A stretch of 13,688 nucleotides of DNA from UBA3495 sp964629875 (GCA_964629875.1 CAZVRK010000032.1:1-13688), one strand, 5' to 3'; shown: positions 1 to 7,091, numbered from the stretch's first letter. Notes: a model not told the origin generated them from the letters alone. Numbers and translations are program-made.

Positions 1-1
1 G

Positions 2-55
2 TTCACCAGCATGAAAGGAACGTTTCTCGTTAACGAAATAGTCGACAAATTTTGA
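2..55 (+). CDS. C-terminal tail of an upstream gene (partial)
   Basis: The window opens in an open frame of 17 codons (…SMKGTFLVNEIVDKF) ending in TGA at 53-55. The amphipathic, unbiased composition looks like the end of a real protein. A second frame, open from base 1 to a TAA at 31-33, is shorter and cannot be excluded. The tail is too short to name. If real, the gene lies 80 bp upstream of the cupin gene on the same strand and may share its transcript. Confidence 0.3.
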   Translation, partial: FTSMKGTFLVNEIVDKF

Positions 56-135
56 CATGTCCGGAACCATATACTAATGGTGAGTGGCAATTGAGAAATC
101 CACCTGCTGATTCAATATTATGGAGGGAGTATGTA

Positions 136-498
136 ATGGTACAAATCGTGACTGTTTATCCTGAGGCAGATGGGGAATCACGTCTTTTAGACGTAAGTGT
201 GGATCAGTTTGCTGAAATCATCAAACATATTGGAGTAGGACCGACGAGACTAAATCAAGACCAATCGCCGTCATTTGATGACTACCACAACGCTTCTCGC
301 GTCCAGTACGTCGTACATCTCGGAGGTATATCCGAGATCGAAGTGGCTGATGGAACGGTAAAACGTCTTTATGCAGGTGACATACTTATAGCCCAAGACA
401 CGAGTGGACACGGACATATCACCCGGGGTATCGGAGATGAGTCCCGGGTCTCGATGAATGTTCCTTTACAGGAAGGTTCGTGGCTCCCGAAGGGATGA
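136..498 (+). CDS. Small single-domain cupin protein
   Basis: This 120-residue protein is a single beta-barrel cupin by pattern. It has a Tyr-His-Asn-Ala-Ser segment, then a hydrophobic strand (QYVVHLGG), a Glu-Ile-Glu-Val strand followed by DGTVKRLYAGD (the PG-type turn of cupin motif 1), and an LIAQDTSGHGHITR stretch that supplies motif-2-like His residues. Such proteins bind a metal or small ligand, and the substrate here cannot be told. The start is placed at ATG 136 because GGAGGGAG (122-129) sits six bases upstream. The longer frame from TTG 52 begins inside a TTGACA hexamer and has no ribosome-binding site. The stop is 33 bp before the hotdog gene, so the two are probably co-transcribed. 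Soluble, no signal peptide. Confidence 0.85.
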   Translation: MVQIVTVYPEADGESRLLDVSVDQFAEIIKHIGVGPTRLNQDQSPSFDDYHNASRVQYVVHLGGISEIEVADGTVKRLYAGDILIAQDTSGHGHITRGIGDESRVSMNVPLQEGSWLPKG

Positions 499-531
499 TG
501 TAGGCGATGGTTTAAATTGTAAGGAGGTTGG

Positions 532-1389
532 ATGATGACTAGAACCACTATAGAAACTACGGTCGTTGCTTATCTTGATAATGACGACAGCCCCGATATC
601 ACTAACCCGATTCACTCCACTGAAGTTGCGAAATCATATGGGTTTGATGGTCCTCTAGTTGGTGGCGTAACCGTATGGGGATGGGCAACGGACACTATAT
701 TGTCGGCAATAGGAGAGGATTGGCTTGAAGAAGGTTGGGCGGAATATTCGTTCCGGAAGCCCACATTCCCTGGGGACACTCTGAAGGTCAGAGCCAAGTT
801 GAATGAGGGATCGCATGAAGAGTCTTGGGCTGTGGAGATGATCAATCAATCCGACGAGTTATGCGTATCTGGCATGGTTGGATTGGGAAAAGCGCAGTGG
901 TTGGATGAGTTAATAAAGCCGAGCTCGATGGGTCCGACCATCGAGTCGAGTAATAAAGGACCGCTTATACTCGGAGATGCGGAGATCGGAATGGATTGGG
1001 CTGCGGCAGAGCTTAATTTCTCGACGAAAGAGGCGAAAGAATTCATCTTAAAAAAACAACGGACTGATAACCCGATATTCATTGATGCGAACGCGGTCGC
1101 TCATCCATCTTGGACTGCGGGATGGGCTGAGAAACTCCTCCGGCATAATTTTGCGATCCCGAGCTCCATGCACACCAAGAGTCGGGTCCAGCATCATAGA
1201 AAGATACCGGTCGGTACCGCGGTAATCGGCGGAGCTCACCTGGTCGACGCCTACGAGCAGAAGGCCCATCATTTCGCTAATTACGACGTCCTCCTCGTAG
1301 ACGCCGAGGGTGTTGAGCTAGCTCAGTTAAGGCATTGGACTGTATTCAGGATAGCGACGGTGGAAGAACGAGCAAATATAGCTGGTTAG
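532..1389 (+). CDS. Double-hotdog MaoC-like dehydratase/thioesterase-fold protein
   Basis: This protein of about 285 residues has two hotdog-like halves. The N-terminal half has D-x-x-N-P-I-H (around residues 22-28), close to the (R)-specific enoyl-CoA hydratase signature D-x-N-P-[LIV]-H but with one extra residue. It is followed by GFDGPLVGGVTVWG in place of the usual G-x-x-x-H-G-M segment, then the typical FRKPTFPGDTL strand. The C-terminal half (about 140-280) keeps hotdog-like strands but no clear catalytic pair. Family knowledge suggests hydration/dehydration of an acyl-CoA or binding of an acyl thioester; the substrate is unknown. AAGGAGG (521-527) supports two adjacent ATG codons: 532 (spacing 4) and 535 (spacing 7, arguably better). 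It follows the cupin gene closely and likely forms a two-gene unit. Confidence 0.85.
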   Translation: MMTRTTIETTVVAYLDNDDSPDITNPIHSTEVAKSYGFDGPLVGGVTVWGWATDTILSAIGEDWLEEGWAEYSFRKPTFPGDTLKVRAKLNEGSHEESWAVEMINQSDELCVSGMVGLGKAQWLDELIKPSSMGPTIESSNKGPLILGDAEIGMDWAAAELNFSTKEAKEFILKKQRTDNPIFIDANAVAHPSWTAGWAEKLLRHNFAIPSSMHTKSRVQHHRKIPVGTAVIGGAHLVDAYEQKAHHFANYDVLLVDAEGVELAQLRHWTVFRIATVEERANIAG

Positions 1390-1572
1390 ATAGATTTATA
1401 CCTTATACGGTATCGTTGAAGTTGGCCACGTCATCCAGACTTTACGTAGTCCACTCAGTGAGTATCCCGTTACTAACAACATCTATTCATTGGGGCAGCC
1501 TAGGTCATTGGATTTCATCAAACTAGGGCTGCTGTATTCGGCGTGCCCCCACCTGCGGTGGACGTTGAAAGG
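1390..1572. other. Intergenic region between convergent genes
   Basis: No gene is supported here. The only structures are two short inverted repeats, ATACC/GGTAT (1398-1413) and CCACC-TGC-GGTGG (1549-1561). Neither has a following T-tract, so neither is called a terminator. Confidence 0.5.
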
Positions 1573-1695
1573 TTATTCGTGGTCGTCGCCTTTGGAAATC
1601 TTTCCAGATAGAAATCTATAAAGGCCTAAGTGTAAGAATGGCACACTGGCGACCACAAGGATGAAGATTACTATTAGAGCGTGGTCTAAAGTCAA
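1573..1695 (-). CDS. Possible 40-aa single-pass membrane peptide downstream of ribA
   Basis: A 40-codon frame opens with TTG at 1695-1693, nine bases after the ribA stop. An AAGG motif, seven bases before the TTG and overlapping the ribA stop, could serve as ribosome-binding site. The peptide has a short acidic N-terminus, one strong hydrophobic helix (about residues 6-30, ALIVIFILVVASVPFLHLGL), a basic segment (RFLSGKISK) and an acidic end (GDDHE). That pattern is typical of a small inner-membrane protein and unlikely for random sequence. The frame is the same as ribA with no other stop between, so readthrough of the ribA TAA would fuse the helix to RibA. No family is recognised; there is no ATG start, so confidence is moderate. 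Confidence 0.45.
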   Translation of the reverse strand: MTLDHALIVIFILVVASVPFLHLGLYRFLSGKISKGDDHE

Positions 1696-1704
1696 ATGAA
1701 GGCC

Positions 1705-2334
1705 TTAATGGTTGCACACAGGCTCAAATGCTGGTTCCTCTGCCATCGGCGAGAGTATATGCCCCATCCGGTCCATCTTAGTCCGCATGTACCCCGCGGA
1801 CTCAGATTTTATCGCTGGTTCGATAGGGATCCTTCCGGTTACATCTATCCCTAGGTTTTCTAGCGCCGTTATTTTATCCGGATTATTAGTCAATAATTTA
1901 ACCGATCCTACTCCTAAATGGTTAAGGATTTCCGAAGCGCAATCGTAACTGCGACCATCAGCGGAGAAACCTAGTGCCAAATTTGCGTCCACTGTATCAA
2001 GTCCTTGGTCCTGCAGTTGATAAGCTCTAATCTTATTAGCCAATCCAATACCTCGCCCTTCTTGGCGTAGATAGATCAATAATCCGACTCCCCAGGTTTG
2101 GAATAATTCCAACGCAAGATTCAACTGGTCGCCGCAATCGCACTTAGCACTACCGAATACATCCCCAGTTAGGCATTCGCTATGGATTCTAACCGGAACA
2201 GGTTTATTTTTACACCAGGCCCCTAACGTTAAGGCTATGTGTTGTTTACCGGTATCGTTCTCTGTGAATGTATGTTGTACAAACGTTCCGAATCGAGTTG
2301 GAACGGTTTGCGGAGGTTGAGATTTATGAATCAT
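1705..2334 (-). CDS. ribA: GTP cyclohydrolase II
   Basis: RibA opens the imidazole ring of GTP, giving 2,5-diamino-6-ribosylamino-4(3H)-pyrimidinone 5'-phosphate, formate and pyrophosphate, the first step of riboflavin synthesis in the cytosol. The 209-residue length fits a stand-alone enzyme. The zinc-binding cysteines are present in HSECLTGDVFGSAKCDCGDQ as C54, C65 and C67, the same numbering as in E. coli RibA. The GTP-binding YLRQEGRGIGL segment and the LLTNNPDK segment near the C-terminus are intact. It lies 89 bp downstream of ribB on the same strand, so the two halves that many bacteria fuse as RibBA are separate here. The ribosome-binding site is weak (GGAA eight bases before the ATG). 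A possible 10-codon leader frame (2338-2370) ends three bases before the ATG. Confidence 0.96.
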   Translation of the reverse strand: MIHKSQPPQTVPTRFGTFVQHTFTENDTGKQHIALTLGAWCKNKPVPVRIHSECLTGDVFGSAKCDCGDQLNLALELFQTWGVGLLIYLRQEGRGIGLANKIRAYQLQDQGLDTVDANLALGFSADGRSYDCASEILNHLGVGSVKLLTNNPDKITALENLGIDVTGRIPIEPAIKSESAGYMRTKMDRMGHILSPMAEEPAFEPVCNH

Positions 2335-2423
2335 GTCTTATTTCCGGTCAATATGGTTGGTCGCAGGCATGATTTTTTAATATTCATTAACCTGCTTTGT
2401 AGGATTCTCAACTAAGTATCTAA

Positions 2424-3047
2424 TTAACAAATCTCATATGTAGTGCCCATTCTGTATTTGACCAGATCGTCTATCGAAATGATTTTGAGGCCGTGTCGGC
2501 TTGAAAAGACTTCAAGGTCATCCATGCGAGCCATCGTCCCGTCTTCGTTCAGGATTTCGCAAATCACAGCCGCCGGTAATCCTCCTGATAAAACGCTCAA
2601 ATCTACGGAAGCCTCCGTATGGCCTCTTCTTTCTAAGACTCCACCTTCCTTGCTTCTAAGAGGGAATACATGTCCGGGTTTGTTGAGGTCGCTAGGTTTG
2701 GTTTCGGGGTCAAACAGCGTTCTGATGGTCCTAGCTCTATCGAAAGCCGAAATTCCAGTAGAATTTGGATCAGCGAAATCAACAGATACCGTAAATGCCG
2801 TTTTGTGTGGGTCTGTATTGTCGTTAACCATTGCTGGTATTTCTAATTCATCTAACCTCCCACCCGTCATTGGGGCACAGATTAAACCACGGCCATGTTT
2901 AGCCATGAAATTAATTATTTGAGGAGTCACTTTTTCGGCGGCCACGACTAGATCGCCTTCGTTTTCCCTGTCTGCATCATCTACAACAATCACTGGAAGG
3001 CCGCTCTTTATGTCTTCTAAGGCACTATCTATTGTGGCAAGTGACAT
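2424..3047 (-). CDS. ribB: 3,4-dihydroxy-2-butanone 4-phosphate synthase
   Basis: RibB converts ribulose 5-phosphate to 3,4-dihydroxy-2-butanone 4-phosphate plus formate, supplying the four-carbon unit of riboflavin. The 207-residue protein carries the hallmark DDADRENEGDL motif (Mg-binding acidic residues), the FMAKHGRGLICAPM segment, DPHKTAFTVSVD, and the GHTEASVDL catalytic histidine region. The start is set at ATG 3047 (MSLATID) because GGAG lies nine bases upstream; an upstream in-frame start at 3092 adds residues not typical of the family. It precedes ribA. A TTGACA box at 3106-3111 may mark its promoter. No FMN riboswitch (RFN) consensus could be recognised in the leader. The lumazine and riboflavin synthases (ribH, ribE) and ribD are not in the window. 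Confidence 0.96.
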   Translation of the reverse strand: MSLATIDSALEDIKSGLPVIVVDDADRENEGDLVVAAEKVTPQIINFMAKHGRGLICAPMTGGRLDELEIPAMVNDNTDPHKTAFTVSVDFADPNSTGISAFDRARTIRTLFDPETKPSDLNKPGHVFPLRSKEGGVLERRGHTEASVDLSVLSGGLPAAVICEILNEDGTMARMDDLEVFSSRHGLKIISIDDLVKYRMGTTYEIC

Positions 3048-3082
3048 GATGTTAATCTCCTTGAATTCATTGGATTGCGACC

Positions 3083-3111
3083 AGGCTATCAAGTTTTTTA
3101 ATGTTTGTCAA
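3083..3111 (-). promoter_or_regulatory. Candidate ribB promoter
   Basis: On the minus strand a perfect TTGACA (3106-3111) is followed after 17 bases by TAGCCT (3083-3088), a poor -10 with three of six consensus bases. The predicted transcript would start about 30 bases before the ribB ATG. The -35 and spacing are good but the -10 is weak. Confidence 0.35.
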
Positions 3112-3578
3112 TGATATTCTACTTATTATATAAAAATTGTAGATTAAAATATATTCAAACATGGCGATAAAATAGCAAGCGAATAGACTAGGAAGCTTTC
3201 CTGTTCTGAATTTCTTGCCTTTTGGGGTTTCTGCCCTAATACAGGACCAGAGTTGCACTTAGGTGTACTGGGATTGTTTTAAGGCCTTCGGATTGGTAGG
3301 CGCGATAGACCTGGGGTGCCATAATATCTTTTGTCTGATTATGGTAGACGTTACGTGATCCAAAACTAATTTAATTTAGGCTTGTGACGTTTATTATCTA
3401 GAACTAAAACTCAATCACAGATAAATCCGGATTGATGATCACATCTTTAGACGTCAACGTTGCAGGATTCCCAAATAGAATCTCTCTCGATGGATATCAG
3501 CAATTGGCTAGGGCTATTTCGATGACGCCTCTGGATGTTTACTAAATATGTGTTAACAACTGCTAATCGAGTGTACTG
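3112..3578. other. Long intergenic region between ribB and the TIGR01777 gene
   Basis: This stretch of almost 470 bp separates two minus-strand genes. No convincing gene is seen. A + strand 36-codon frame (3435-3545) has protein-like composition (…VAGFPNRISLDGYQQLARAI…) but no ribosome-binding site; it may be a gene remnant. A 63-codon minus frame at 3067-3258 overlaps the AT-rich promoter region and looks spurious. A loose dyad, GTCT…AGAC, spans 3333-3349, one base longer than the palindrome described at 10382. Confidence 0.4.
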
Positions 3579-4955
3579 TTAATGGTCAACCGGTTGTGCC
3601 TCCATTAACTCGCGTAACTTTGATTTGCGGTACGTGAATATTCGTTCTATATCTTTTCGTACAAGTAGCCTGTCAACTAGATAACCACCAGGGACTTTGT
3701 AATCCACGCAATCTTTTACAAAGGTACCTGTTCCAGATTCAATGAATTCATGGGTGTGCGCCCAGTGACGGTAAGGTCCCTTTTTCTGTACATCAATGAA
3801 GTGGTTAGGCGGGTTCCATTCAGTAATCTCTGATTGCCAGGTAATAGGGATACCGCGGAGCCGCAACCGGTAGTCAATAATCGTACCTTGTCCGAAGCTA
3901 GAACGTTCGATCGGCAGCATCTTGAATTTCAGCCACGGAGGCGTAATCTGCTCTAAGTTAGCCGGATCAGAGAAGAACGCGAACACTTTATCAATCGGAG
4001 CATCGACCCACATTTCAGTCTGGTATCTTCTCATCCCTTTGAGTTCGCTTTCCCTGTCAGAGAGTAGGTTCTGTAATGCTAGCTTTAGGGTCGGGTACCG
4101 ATAAACGTATCCAGTCTCAGTATGGATTGCCCGGCGACTAGCCGTTAACTCCCAGGACACCTCTCCCAAGAGAGCCCGAATGATAGATTTCGGTACTCTG
4201 AGTATCTGAGGCCGATGCAGTGCTCGAGCTAACTCTTTTGCAAAATGACGTTGAGTGACTGATTCCGGAGCCACTGCATTAATAGGCCCATCCTTTATAT
4301 GTCCATTAAGGGCGTGATCAATCAGACCAATTACGTCTTCTATGTGGATCCATGGCCACCATTGCGATCCGTCCCCTATTTTTGTTCCAAGACCTAGACT
4401 CCAAGGGAGCAGCAATTCTTTTAGGGCTCCGCCTTGGCTGCTCAAAACCAAACCCAACCTAAGGGGTATGACGGATATACCTGCATTTGTAAGTGGATGC
4501 GCGGCATTTTCCCAGGCTTCTGAAACGTCTGCAAGGAAACCTTCACCTCGGATTGAAGAATCGGTCAATTCTTCGTCACCACGGTCGCCGTAATAACCCA
4601 CCGCGCTTGCCATAATTACTTTTAGCGGAGGGTTAGGCAGAGTTGTTAAAGCTGTTACAAGACTTTTGGTGCTGTACTCGCGACTCTGAAGTATTTGAAG
4701 TTTTTTGCTTTTTGTCCATCGACCTTTTATCGGCTCTCCAATCAAATGGACAATAGCATCTGAATCATTAAGGCTTTCTAGCGGGACGGAATCCGAATTG
4801 GAATCCCACTGATATATGTCAACATCTGACGGAAAAATTTTGGCTGCCTTTGAACTGTTCCTGGCAAGAACAGCTACCGAATCTCCATTGGCAACAAGCT
4901 TGGCGACTAGGTTTCTGCCGATAAGCCCTGTGGCTCCTGTGACTACAACCCTCAT
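3579..4955 (-). CDS. TIGR01777-family SDR epimerase fused to a C-terminal SRPBCC domain
   Basis: The N-terminal ~300 residues form an extended short-chain dehydrogenase/epimerase domain. It has the NAD(P)-binding GATGLIG (residues 7-13), a VHLIGE strand, ASAVGYYGDRGD (the family's Ser/Tyr active-site region) and the WPWIHIEDV segment typical of TIGR01777. The last ~145 residues are an SRPBCC/START-like ligand-binding domain (DAPIDKVFAFFSDPANLEQITPP; later RHWAHTHEF and DCVDYKVPGG). The fusion is known in this family, whose substrate is unknown. AAAGGA sits just upstream of ATG 4955. The gene lies 60 bp downstream of DUF523-DUF1722 and is probably the third gene of the operon led by the CarH-like regulator. 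Family members recur beside photolyase and B12-dependent light regulators in other bacteria, which fits a light- or oxidation-related role; that role is inference. Confidence 0.93.
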   Translation of the reverse strand: MRVVVTGATGLIGRNLVAKLVANGDSVAVLARNSSKAAKIFPSDVDIYQWDSNSDSVPLESLNDSDAIVHLIGEPIKGRWTKSKKLQILQSREYSTKSLVTALTTLPNPPLKVIMASAVGYYGDRGDEELTDSSIRGEGFLADVSEAWENAAHPLTNAGISVIPLRLGLVLSSQGGALKELLLPWSLGLGTKIGDGSQWWPWIHIEDVIGLIDHALNGHIKDGPINAVAPESVTQRHFAKELARALHRPQILRVPKSIIRALLGEVSWELTASRRAIHTETGYVYRYPTLKLALQNLLSDRESELKGMRRYQTEMWVDAPIDKVFAFFSDPANLEQITPPWLKFKMLPIERSSFGQGTIIDYRLRLRGIPITWQSEITEWNPPNHFIDVQKKGPYRHWAHTHEFIESGTGTFVKDCVDYKVPGGYLVDRLLVRKDIERIFTYRKSKLRELMEAQPVDH

Positions 4956-5015
4956 ATATCCTTTCTTCTATAGACGACTTATAACTCTGATCTGTCATGG
5001 TACTTAGTATTTAAG

Positions 5016-5999
5016 CTAAACGTGGTTACGTAACATGAGCTCTTGTGGATATGGGTTCAGATAAGTCTGTTGCTTGACCCATTCAGGAACCGGATGTCGG
5101 TTCAAGTGGTGACGCAAAAGAGTAATCGGTACCACCAGGGGTATGAGCTCTAGTCGATATTGGTCAATCACTTCAACCATTTCACGCTTGTCGTGGCTAT
5201 CTAAGTAGTTTTTCAGGTATCCCATAATGTGCTGAAGTACATTGGCATGTTTACGGCTAGTAGAGATTTTGCTCAACGTTTCCATAAACAATCTGCCGTA
5301 CTGAGGGATTAAATCGTGCATATCAGCGCGACCTGATTCTGCGACGAGTTGCCCTAACTGCTTTTGAGCACGGGGGTCGTGGGCCATTATTGACAGTTTA
5401 TGAGATGCGTGGAATTCGACTAAATCACTAGCCTTCGGATCATTAGAAATTAGTCCCCCCAATCGCTGGTACGCAAATACCTTACCGATAAAATTCTCTC
5501 TAAGCTTTGGATCACGTAACCGTCCTTCTTCTTCTACCGGCAACATCGGAAATCGATTAACTAATTGTCCCGCGAATAATCCTCTTCCATTCCTAGATGC
5601 AGGTCCATCTCCTTTATAAACCCTAGTCCTAAAAAGCCCACAACTCGGTGAATCTTTTTTGAGAATATATCCGTGAAGACATTCGTCTTTAAGTTCTTCT
5701 AGGCGACCTGAGGACCACTCCTTCATTACTTCTGTGTAATCAGTTCCAGACTTTGGAGCGACCAATCTTGGGTTTTCGGATTCCCCTACCAATCTTATGT
5801 TTTCACGAGGTATTCCCATTCCGACTTCTACTTCGGGACATACGGGTACCCACTGCACATAGTGTCCAAGAGTGCTTAGTAATAAGTCATCTCTGACATG
5901 TCCTCCGTTGAATCGTACTTCTTGTCCTAAAAGACACGAGCTTACTCCCAATCTAATCGGTCCCGGTGCCTGGAAAGGAGGTGTTTTTAAGGTCATCAT
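5016..5999 (-). CDS. DUF523-DUF1722 two-domain protein (TudS-like plus YbgA-like)
   Basis: The N-terminal DUF523 domain (about residues 15-160) has the three cysteines expected to hold an oxygen-sensitive [4Fe-4S] cluster in the thiouracil desulfurase TudS family: C22 (GVSSCLLGQEVRFNGGH), C54 (PVCPEVEVGMGIPR) and C120 (DSPSCGL). The C-terminal DUF1722 (YbgA) domain (about 195-315) has the HKLSIMAHD, RKHANVLQHIMGYLK and LIPLVVPITLLRHHL segments. Family knowledge suggests sulfur removal from a thio-modified nucleobase or similar compound, a plausible repair or salvage step after near-UV damage to thiolated bases; this is not shown here. YbgA lies next to photolyase in E. coli. The start has a weak site (AAAGAG) and sits 34 bp after the regulator's stop, so translation likely depends on that transcript. 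Confidence 0.93.
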   Translation of the reverse strand: MMTLKTPPFQAPGPIRLGVSSCLLGQEVRFNGGHVRDDLLLSTLGHYVQWVPVCPEVEVGMGIPRENIRLVGESENPRLVAPKSGTDYTEVMKEWSSGRLEELKDECLHGYILKKDSPSCGLFRTRVYKGDGPASRNGRGLFAGQLVNRFPMLPVEEEGRLRDPKLRENFIGKVFAYQRLGGLISNDPKASDLVEFHASHKLSIMAHDPRAQKQLGQLVAESGRADMHDLIPQYGRLFMETLSKISTSRKHANVLQHIMGYLKNYLDSHDKREMVEVIDQYRLELIPLVVPITLLRHHLNRHPVPEWVKQQTYLNPYPQELMLRNHV

Positions 6000-6033
6000 T
6001 TACTCTTTGTTGCCAACTTTGTCTGTCTATAAA

Positions 6034-6927
6034 TCATCTACGATCTCTTTGTGATAACAGTTGATCTAGGTCTACTCCGAGACCGTCTGCCAATTTGACT
6101 ATCGCGCCTAGTGTTAAGTTCTGTTTGCCATGTTCCACTGCGCTAATATACGTGCGGTCGAGATCAGCGGAGTCAGCAAGTTGTTGCTGGTTCCAACCAA
6201 GGCCACGGCGGATTTCTTGTACTTTTCGCCCCATGTTCTGGAGGTGATCATTTAGCGATACAGGTTCTTTGGCTATTCCGATTAAACGGCGTCCTTCAAG
6301 AACCGCGTCAGTCAGGCTTTGTGCAATAGCGTCCGCTCCCATAGAAATGGCTAAGTCTGGAGTATCTCCTAATGCCGGTCCGCCTAGTAATATTTTAGGA
6401 GGATTGCCTAGCGTAGCCAGAGAGCCGACTGTCCATTCCAACCTTGGCAAGCAATCTGCACTGGTTGTCGATATAGCCACTAGGTCGACATTGCGCCGGC
6501 GTACAAGTTCCACCAAGTCAGGACCTGGAGTGGATGATCCTAGGAAGTCAACATCCCAGCCATCGGCCAAGAAAAAATCTGCAACCATTCTTGCCCCGAT
6601 AAAATGCGAATCGCCTTCGACGGTGGTAACGGCTACTCTGAACCCTAGTTTTGAGTTAGGGAAAATCTGGGATCGTAGTTTATCCATCTGGTCTAGAGTT
6701 ATCTGAGTGGCCAGGTGTTCTTGAGCCACGTTGACCTTGCCATCGTGCCATGCCTGTCCCAGGTCGATCTGAGTAGGGATTAGTATGCTCAAATATATAT
6801 CGAACATACCGAATCCTTGTTTTAATCCTTCTTCGACTACGATTCCTGCTGATGTCGCCTCTCCAATTAATACTGCATCAAGATATCGCTGTTTTAGTCG
6901 GGATAGGGAATCATTAGATTCAATCAT
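6034..6927 (-). CDS. CarH-like B12-binding photoreceptor regulator with C-terminal XRE HTH
   Basis: A 297-residue predicted light-sensing transcription factor. Residues ~10-85 are the helical B12-binding-2 cap. It contains W60-H61 and, after a nine-residue gap from the Trp, E70-H71, which is the W-x9-EH signature of CarH/LitR. H61 aligns with the CarH histidine that captures cobalt after illumination. Residues ~94-215 are the Rossmann-like cobalamin domain with D106-S-H108-F-I-G111 (the DxHxxG lower-ligand histidine) and a GG motif (LLGGPAL). Residues ~230-291 are a clear Cro/CI-type HTH (QQQLADSADLDRTYISAVEHGK). Canonical CarH has an N-terminal MerR-type HTH, so this order and HTH class are unusual. 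GGAG six bases before ATG 6927 fixes the start. It heads an operon with DUF523-DUF1722 and the TIGR01777 gene. Palindrome-like sites upstream suggest autoregulation. Confidence 0.93.
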   Translation of the reverse strand: MIESNDSLSRLKQRYLDAVLIGEATSAGIVVEEGLKQGFGMFDIYLSILIPTQIDLGQAWHDGKVNVAQEHLATQITLDQMDKLRSQIFPNSKLGFRVAVTTVEGDSHFIGARMVADFFLADGWDVDFLGSSTPGPDLVELVRRRNVDLVAISTTSADCLPRLEWTVGSLATLGNPPKILLGGPALGDTPDLAISMGADAIAQSLTDAVLEGRRLIGIAKEPVSLNDHLQNMGRKVQEIRRGLGWNQQQLADSADLDRTYISAVEHGKQNLTLGAIVKLADGLGVDLDQLLSQRDRR

Positions 6928-6955
6928 AAGACACTCCAGTTATCACTGCTGTAAT

Positions 6956-6971
6956 ATCGAAAATAATAGAC
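6956..6971. promoter_or_regulatory. Candidate operator O1 (12/16 match to the 10382 palindrome)
   Basis: This site, ATCGAAAATAATAGAC, matches GTCTAATATATTAGAC at 12 of 16 positions, with an intact TAGAC half-site and a decayed left half. It lies 29-44 bp before the CarH-like ATG, downstream of the likely -10, where a bound repressor would block transcription. It is the weakest of the three sites and rests mainly on its position and on the shared 11-mer around TAGAC. Confidence 0.4.
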
Positions 6972-6994
6972 ATAATTTCTCATCATCGACTTAT

Positions 6995-7005
6995 ATTATA
7001 TTATA
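6995..7005 (-). promoter_or_regulatory. Candidate -10 region of the CarH-like operon
   Basis: Two overlapping minus-strand TATAAT hexamers (7000-7005 and 6995-7000) sit about 70 bp before the regulator ATG. No good -35 is found at the expected distance (CATTTA at 17 bp), so the promoter may be weak, activator-dependent or read by another sigma factor. Confidence 0.35.
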
Positions 7006-7061
7006 AAACTATATGAAAAGGGTAAATGCAGAGTCTTAAATGGATGTTTATTAAAAATCAC

Positions 7062-7077
7062 GTCTAATAAAATAGAC
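7062..7077. promoter_or_regulatory. Candidate operator O2 (14/16 match to the 10382 palindrome)
   Basis: GTCTAATAAAATAGAC differs from the perfect palindrome at 10382-10397 at only two positions, both near the centre, and keeps the GTCTA/TAGAC arms. It lies between the end of the SDR-DUF2867 gene and the CarH-like promoter. An alternative reading is a weak hairpin terminator of the SDR gene, since TTTTT follows at short distance on the minus strand. The match to a site more than 3 kb away favours an operator. Confidence 0.55.
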
Positions 7078-7091
7078 ATAAAATCAGAAGG

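Larger units (their letters stand above)
6965..7081. repeat. Pair of identical 11-bp repeats, 106 bp apart
   Basis: AATAGACATAA occurs exactly at 6965-6975 and again at 7071-7081 in the same orientation. The spacing of 106 bp is close to ten helical turns. Each copy covers the right half-site of a candidate operator (6956-6971 and 7062-7077), and the AT-rich promoter region of the regulator lies between them. This suits cooperative binding or looping by an oligomeric B12 regulator. Confidence 0.6.

Noticed and set aside
52..80. Promoter TTGACA plus TAATGG for the cupin gene
   Set aside because: Perfect -35 but only two of six -10 bases at 17-bp spacing; not reported as a feature.
52..135. 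N-terminal extension of the cupin frame from TTG 52
   Set aside because: The TTG is part of a TTGACA hexamer with no ribosome-binding site, while GGAGGGAG sits ideally before ATG 136.
2338..2370. 10-codon leader peptide before ribA
   Set aside because: No ribosome-binding site, no regulatory codon run and no attenuator hairpin; kept only as a note under ribA.
2443..2922. Long + strand frame (159 codons) inside ribB
   Set aside because: Antisense shadow of a gene with clear family motifs; low-complexity composition.
3067..3258. 63-codon minus frame upstream of ribB
   Set aside because: No ribosome-binding site, AT-rich composition and overlap with the ribB start and promoter.
3048..3300. 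FMN riboswitch upstream of ribB
   Set aside because: The conserved RFN core blocks could not be recognised on the minus strand.
3333..3349. GTCT…AGAC dyad as a fourth operator
   Set aside because: One base longer than the palindrome, wrong centre, and about 290 bp from ribB; likely chance.
4960..4975. TAGAC before the TIGR01777 gene as operator half-site
   Set aside because: Only 8/16 match to the palindrome; the gene is probably read from the upstream operon.
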